A stretch of DNA of 17,585 nt from Pseudomonadota bacterium (GTDB lineage Bacteria; Pseudomonadota; Gammaproteobacteria; Steroidobacterales; Steroidobacteraceae). Of this stretch, positions 15,458 through 17,585 are shown piece after piece. The position numbers were made by a program, and so were the translations under genes. Positions within the stretch are counted from its first letter, which is position 1. The number at the start of each line of letters is the position of its first letter. The notes beneath the pieces are model-generated. The model was given only the letters and a program-made list of their open reading frames with translations, ran no database searches and was not told the DNA's origin. Where the stretch lies: the NCBI GenBank assembly GCA_021826035.1, contig JAKBBE010000051.1, positions 1 to 17,585 of the forward strand, read 5' to 3'.

Positions 15458-16747
15458 TCAGGGCTTCAGGATGCGCATCTGCATGGTCCGGAAGTTGAGG
15501 ATGACTCGCTCGCCCTGGCGCAGCACGTCCTCGCCGAGGGTCCCGTCCGCGCTCTTGTGATCGCCGGAGCGTACCGCGACGTGCCGAAGAACGAAACGCT
15601 CGGTGCCAATGAGGAGCGTCACCTCCGGCAGGCTCAAGGCATGCGGGTCGCTCTTCGCGCCTCCCGCGCCACCGAGGCGCAGACGACGCGTCGCGGCATG
15701 CCGCAGCAATTGCGGATCGGCTTGCACGACGTTGTGCGCAAAGAGTGTCGCGTTGGCACCCGTGTCGAGCAGCATGCGCAGTGGGGCGTGCACCCCAGGC
15801 AGTCTCACCAGCACCAGTGGTGCCAGTGAGGACAGGAGCAGATCAGGCGCTGGTGCACCGGCGCGGCGCGGCGCAGGGCGCTGGCGTGCACCGAAGAGCA
15901 GGCGCGCCGCGCCGCCCGGGTGCACGAACTCGATGCGACGCAGCGCCAGCAGAACCGGCAGACCGACGATGGCGTTGATCGAGTACGCGCCGTGCTCGAA
16001 CCGCAGTGCAGAGTCCGGCAGAACGATGAATACGACATTCGCGAGCACCGTAGGCCCGAGCTGCAACCGCCGGACGACACCGAGCCGCGTGGGTACGGAT
16101 CGCTGCGTCGAACTGCTCACGCTGGCCGTCTGGCGCACCATGCGCAGTCCGATCTGGCGGGCCGTGGAGGCGTTGACGGTGCAGAACTGCGCGCCGGTAT
16201 CGAGGACCGCTTGTTCGGGATGTGCATCGAGGGTGACCGCAACCCGCATCAGGCCGGCCTGGTCGCGAACGATGGGCAGCGAGCCCGGCAGGTTGCGCAC
16301 CACGCGCATCGGCTTGACGCCCAGGAGCGCGTGCGCAAAGCGCATGTTCTGTGCGTCGCTGCGGTGCACCGATCGGGGTGAGAGGTGCGCCGCAGTGCGG
16401 ATGGCGTCGTAGCAGTCGCGGTAGCGGCCATCGCGCAGATAAACCTGGGCGAGGGTGAGCAGCGCGGTCGCACGCAGGGTCAAATTCCCCGATGCGCGGC
16501 TCACCGGCAGCAGCATCGCGATGGCCTTCGTGTCCCGACGACGCAGGGCAAGCACCGCACCTTTGGCAAGCGCTCGCTGCTCAGCGGTCGCCGCGGAGCG
16601 GGCCCAGGACGCAAGCGCCGTGACATCGTTCGAACGGATGGCCCGCACGAGCCGAGCGTCCTCGACCGGCGCGGCCACCCGGGCGAGGGCCGGGCTGCCA
16701 AGCGCGGCCAGGGCGAACAGCGGTGCGATCCAGCGGGTCATGCGCAT
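15458..16747 (-). CDS. Secreted protein with two retropepsin-like aspartic protease domains
   Basis: A 429-residue protein with a signal peptide (1-22, ending SPALA). A helical repeat-like region (about 28-145, with LTLAQVYLRDGRYRDCYDAIRTAA resembling a TPR unit) follows. Then come two retropepsin-like halves, each with an active-site DTG: VLDTGAQFC (183-185) and LLDTGANATL (328-330). The second ends with GTLGEDVL, the usual GxLGxD turn. Retropepsins dimerise to pair two DTG motifs; here a single chain carries both, so it could act as one pseudo-dimeric unit in the periplasm. Start ATG 16747 follows AAGGA and forms a TGATG overlap with the upstream small ORF; ATG 16741 is also possible. Substrate unknown. 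Confidence 0.85.
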   Translation of the reverse strand: MRMTRWIAPLFALAALGSPALARVAAPVEDARLVRAIRSNDVTALASWARSAATAEQRALAKGAVLALRRRDTKAIAMLLPVSRASGNLTLRATALLTLAQVYLRDGRYRDCYDAIRTAAHLSPRSVHRSDAQNMRFAHALLGVKPMRVVRNLPGSLPIVRDQAGLMRVAVTLDAHPEQAVLDTGAQFCTVNASTARQIGLRMVRQTASVSSSTQRSVPTRLGVVRRLQLGPTVLANVVFIVLPDSALRFEHGAYSINAIVGLPVLLALRRIEFVHPGGAARLLFGARQRPAPRRAGAPAPDLLLSSLAPLVLVRLPGVHAPLRMLLDTGANATLFAHNVVQADPQLLRHAATRRLRLGGAGGAKSDPHALSLPEVTLLIGTERFVLRHVAVRSGDHKSADGTLGEDVLRQGERVILNFRTMQMRILKP

Positions 16748-17007
16748 CAGGGTCCTTCTCGTGCTTCTGTGCCTGGGGCGATGGGCCGGTTGGTTCTCGG
16801 CTCGCACTCCGTGGCCATCACGGCGCCTTTGCGCTCGAGCGCCGCGAGCGCCTGATCGGCGTTCGCCGGTGCCTTGCCGATCTGCCGTGCCTGGCGGTAG
16901 CCGGTGACCGGACCGAGACGCGGCCATTGGGTGCAGAGCTGCGAGTCGAGGTCGGTGACGCCGAACTCGCGCACATGCGCTGCGGCGGAGGGAGAGCGTC
17001 GCGGCAT
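16747..17007 (-). CDS. Small hypothetical protein coupled to the protease-like gene
   Basis: An 86-residue ORF whose TGA overlaps the protease-like ATG (TGATG), which supports real translation. No signal peptide, membrane segment or known domain is visible. It has two cysteines (QLCTQW and ATECEP) and a helix-like stretch (NADQALAALERKGAVMATE). The start ATG 17007 has no clear ribosome binding site, so the N-terminus is uncertain. It begins 93 bp after the VIT-like gene on the same strand; that gap has an AT-rich patch (TAAATA, near 17022) that could be a weak -10 but no matching -35. I do not recognise a family. Confidence 0.45.
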   Translation of the reverse strand: MPRRSPSAAAHVREFGVTDLDSQLCTQWPRLGPVTGYRQARQIGKAPANADQALAALERKGAVMATECEPRTNRPIAPGTEAREGP

Positions 17008-17100
17008 GATGGTGAGTATTTACGACGCCTCATTCGACCGCAAGACGCTGCGCCGTGTGTTGACGGAACGCCACGACGGCCCGAGCGAGGTTTCGGGGAG

Positions 17101-17585
17101 TCAGGCCAAGGAAGCGCCGAGCAACGTACCGATCCCGTACGTGACCGTCGCGGCGAGCGCACCGAGCAGCAGCTGGCGAGCCGCCGAGAACGCCACCGTG
17201 CGTCCGTTGAACAGCGCCGTGAGGGCGCCCATTGCCGCCAGTGCCGCTGCGCTCGCCGCCGCGCAGGCGAGCACCGCGCGACTGCCGGTGAGAATGAACA
17301 GCGGCAACACCGGCACCAACGCACCGATGGCGAACAGTGCGAACGAGGTTCCTGCCGCGCCCCACGGACTGCCGCCGAGCTCGCGCGGATCGATGCCGAG
17401 TTCCTCGCGTGCGAGGGTGTCCAGCGCCGCGGTGCCGCTCGCCATGATCTGGGCCGCGACCCGTTGGGCATCCGCCTTGGGCAGCCCCTTGGCCTGATAG
17501 ATCAGGGCCAGCTCGTGCTGCTCGGCCTGCGGCGTCTGTTCGATCTCCTCGCGCTCGCGCGCGAGCTGGGTTTTCGCCAGGTCGC
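17101..17585 (-). CDS. VIT/CCC1-family membrane transporter, C-terminal part (truncated by window edge)
   Basis: The frame is open from the right edge (first full codon at 17583) to TGA 17101, giving 160 residues. It begins with a charged helix (REREEIEQTPQAEQHELALIY), then the family stretch YQAKGLPKADAQRVAAQIM and REELGIDPRE, then at least three hydrophobic segments (SFALFAIGALVPVLPLFIL, AVLACAAASAAALAAMGALTALF, QLLLGALAATVTYGIGTLLG). This is the C-terminal half of a VIT1/CCC1-type transporter, a family that moves iron or manganese. Here the pattern fits bacterial members, some with an N-terminal ferritin-like domain that would lie outside the window. The internal ATG at 17445 is not the start, because coding sequence continues upstream of it. 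Confidence 0.85.
   Translation of the reverse strand, partial: DLAKTQLAREREEIEQTPQAEQHELALIYQAKGLPKADAQRVAAQIMASGTAALDTLAREELGIDPRELGGSPWGAAGTSFALFAIGALVPVLPLFILTGSRAVLACAAASAAALAAMGALTALFNGRTVAFSAARQLLLGALAATVTYGIGTLLGASLA

Noticed and set aside
1..17585. CRISPR array, tRNA, insertion sequence or prophage
   Set aside because: No regularly spaced repeats, cloverleaf, transposase or integrase was recognised by reading; a proper scan would be needed to exclude small RNAs.

Overview
This is a high-GC, gene-dense chromosomal segment from what looks like a Gram-negative proteobacterium. Signal peptides, a TonB-dependent receptor, a periplasmic-binding ABC importer and a bufferin operon support that. 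I lean towards a gammaproteobacterium, with low confidence. I see no rRNA, tRNA, CRISPR array, transposase or phage gene.

Layout, left to right. (1) 1-293 (+): the tail of an unknown protein. (2) 294-522: a convergent intergenic stretch with four perfect palindromes. (3) 523-1275 (-): a secreted SRPBCC/START-like protein. (4) 1276-1571: a 14-bp hairpin and a sigma70-like promoter, then a radical SAM/SPASM protein at 1572-2759 (+). (5) 2837-5734 (-): a bufferin (gig-type) operon in the order bufA, bufB (DUF692), bufC (DUF2063), DoxX, DUF427. Upstream of bufA is an exact GTAACC-N16-CGAA element, the form of a metal-stress ECF sigma promoter. (6) 5988-12865 (+): a six-gene operon, mostly joined by ATGA or GTGA start/stop overlaps. 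It encodes a second radical SAM protein, a YnjB-YnjC-YnjD ABC importer, a FAD/NAD(P) disulfide oxidoreductase without a MerA tail, and a TIGR04283-type glycosyltransferase. (7) 12895-15228 (-): a TonB-dependent receptor. (8) 15458-17007 (-): a secreted protein with two retropepsin-like domains and a small coupled ORF. (9) 17101-end (-): the C-terminal part of a VIT/CCC1-type membrane protein.

The bufferin operon should make a secreted, Cys-modified, copper-binding peptide. BufB with BufC modifies the precursor and DoxX is the usual membrane partner. The six-gene operon is the most intriguing part. It couples radical chemistry, uptake by an importer with no settled substrate, a dithiol flavoenzyme and a sugar transferase, and nothing visible tells us what the pathway makes or imports. 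Two radical SAM genes bracket the bufferin operon. Together with the TonB receptor and the VIT-like transporter this suggests a metal-handling neighbourhood, but that link is inference from proximity.
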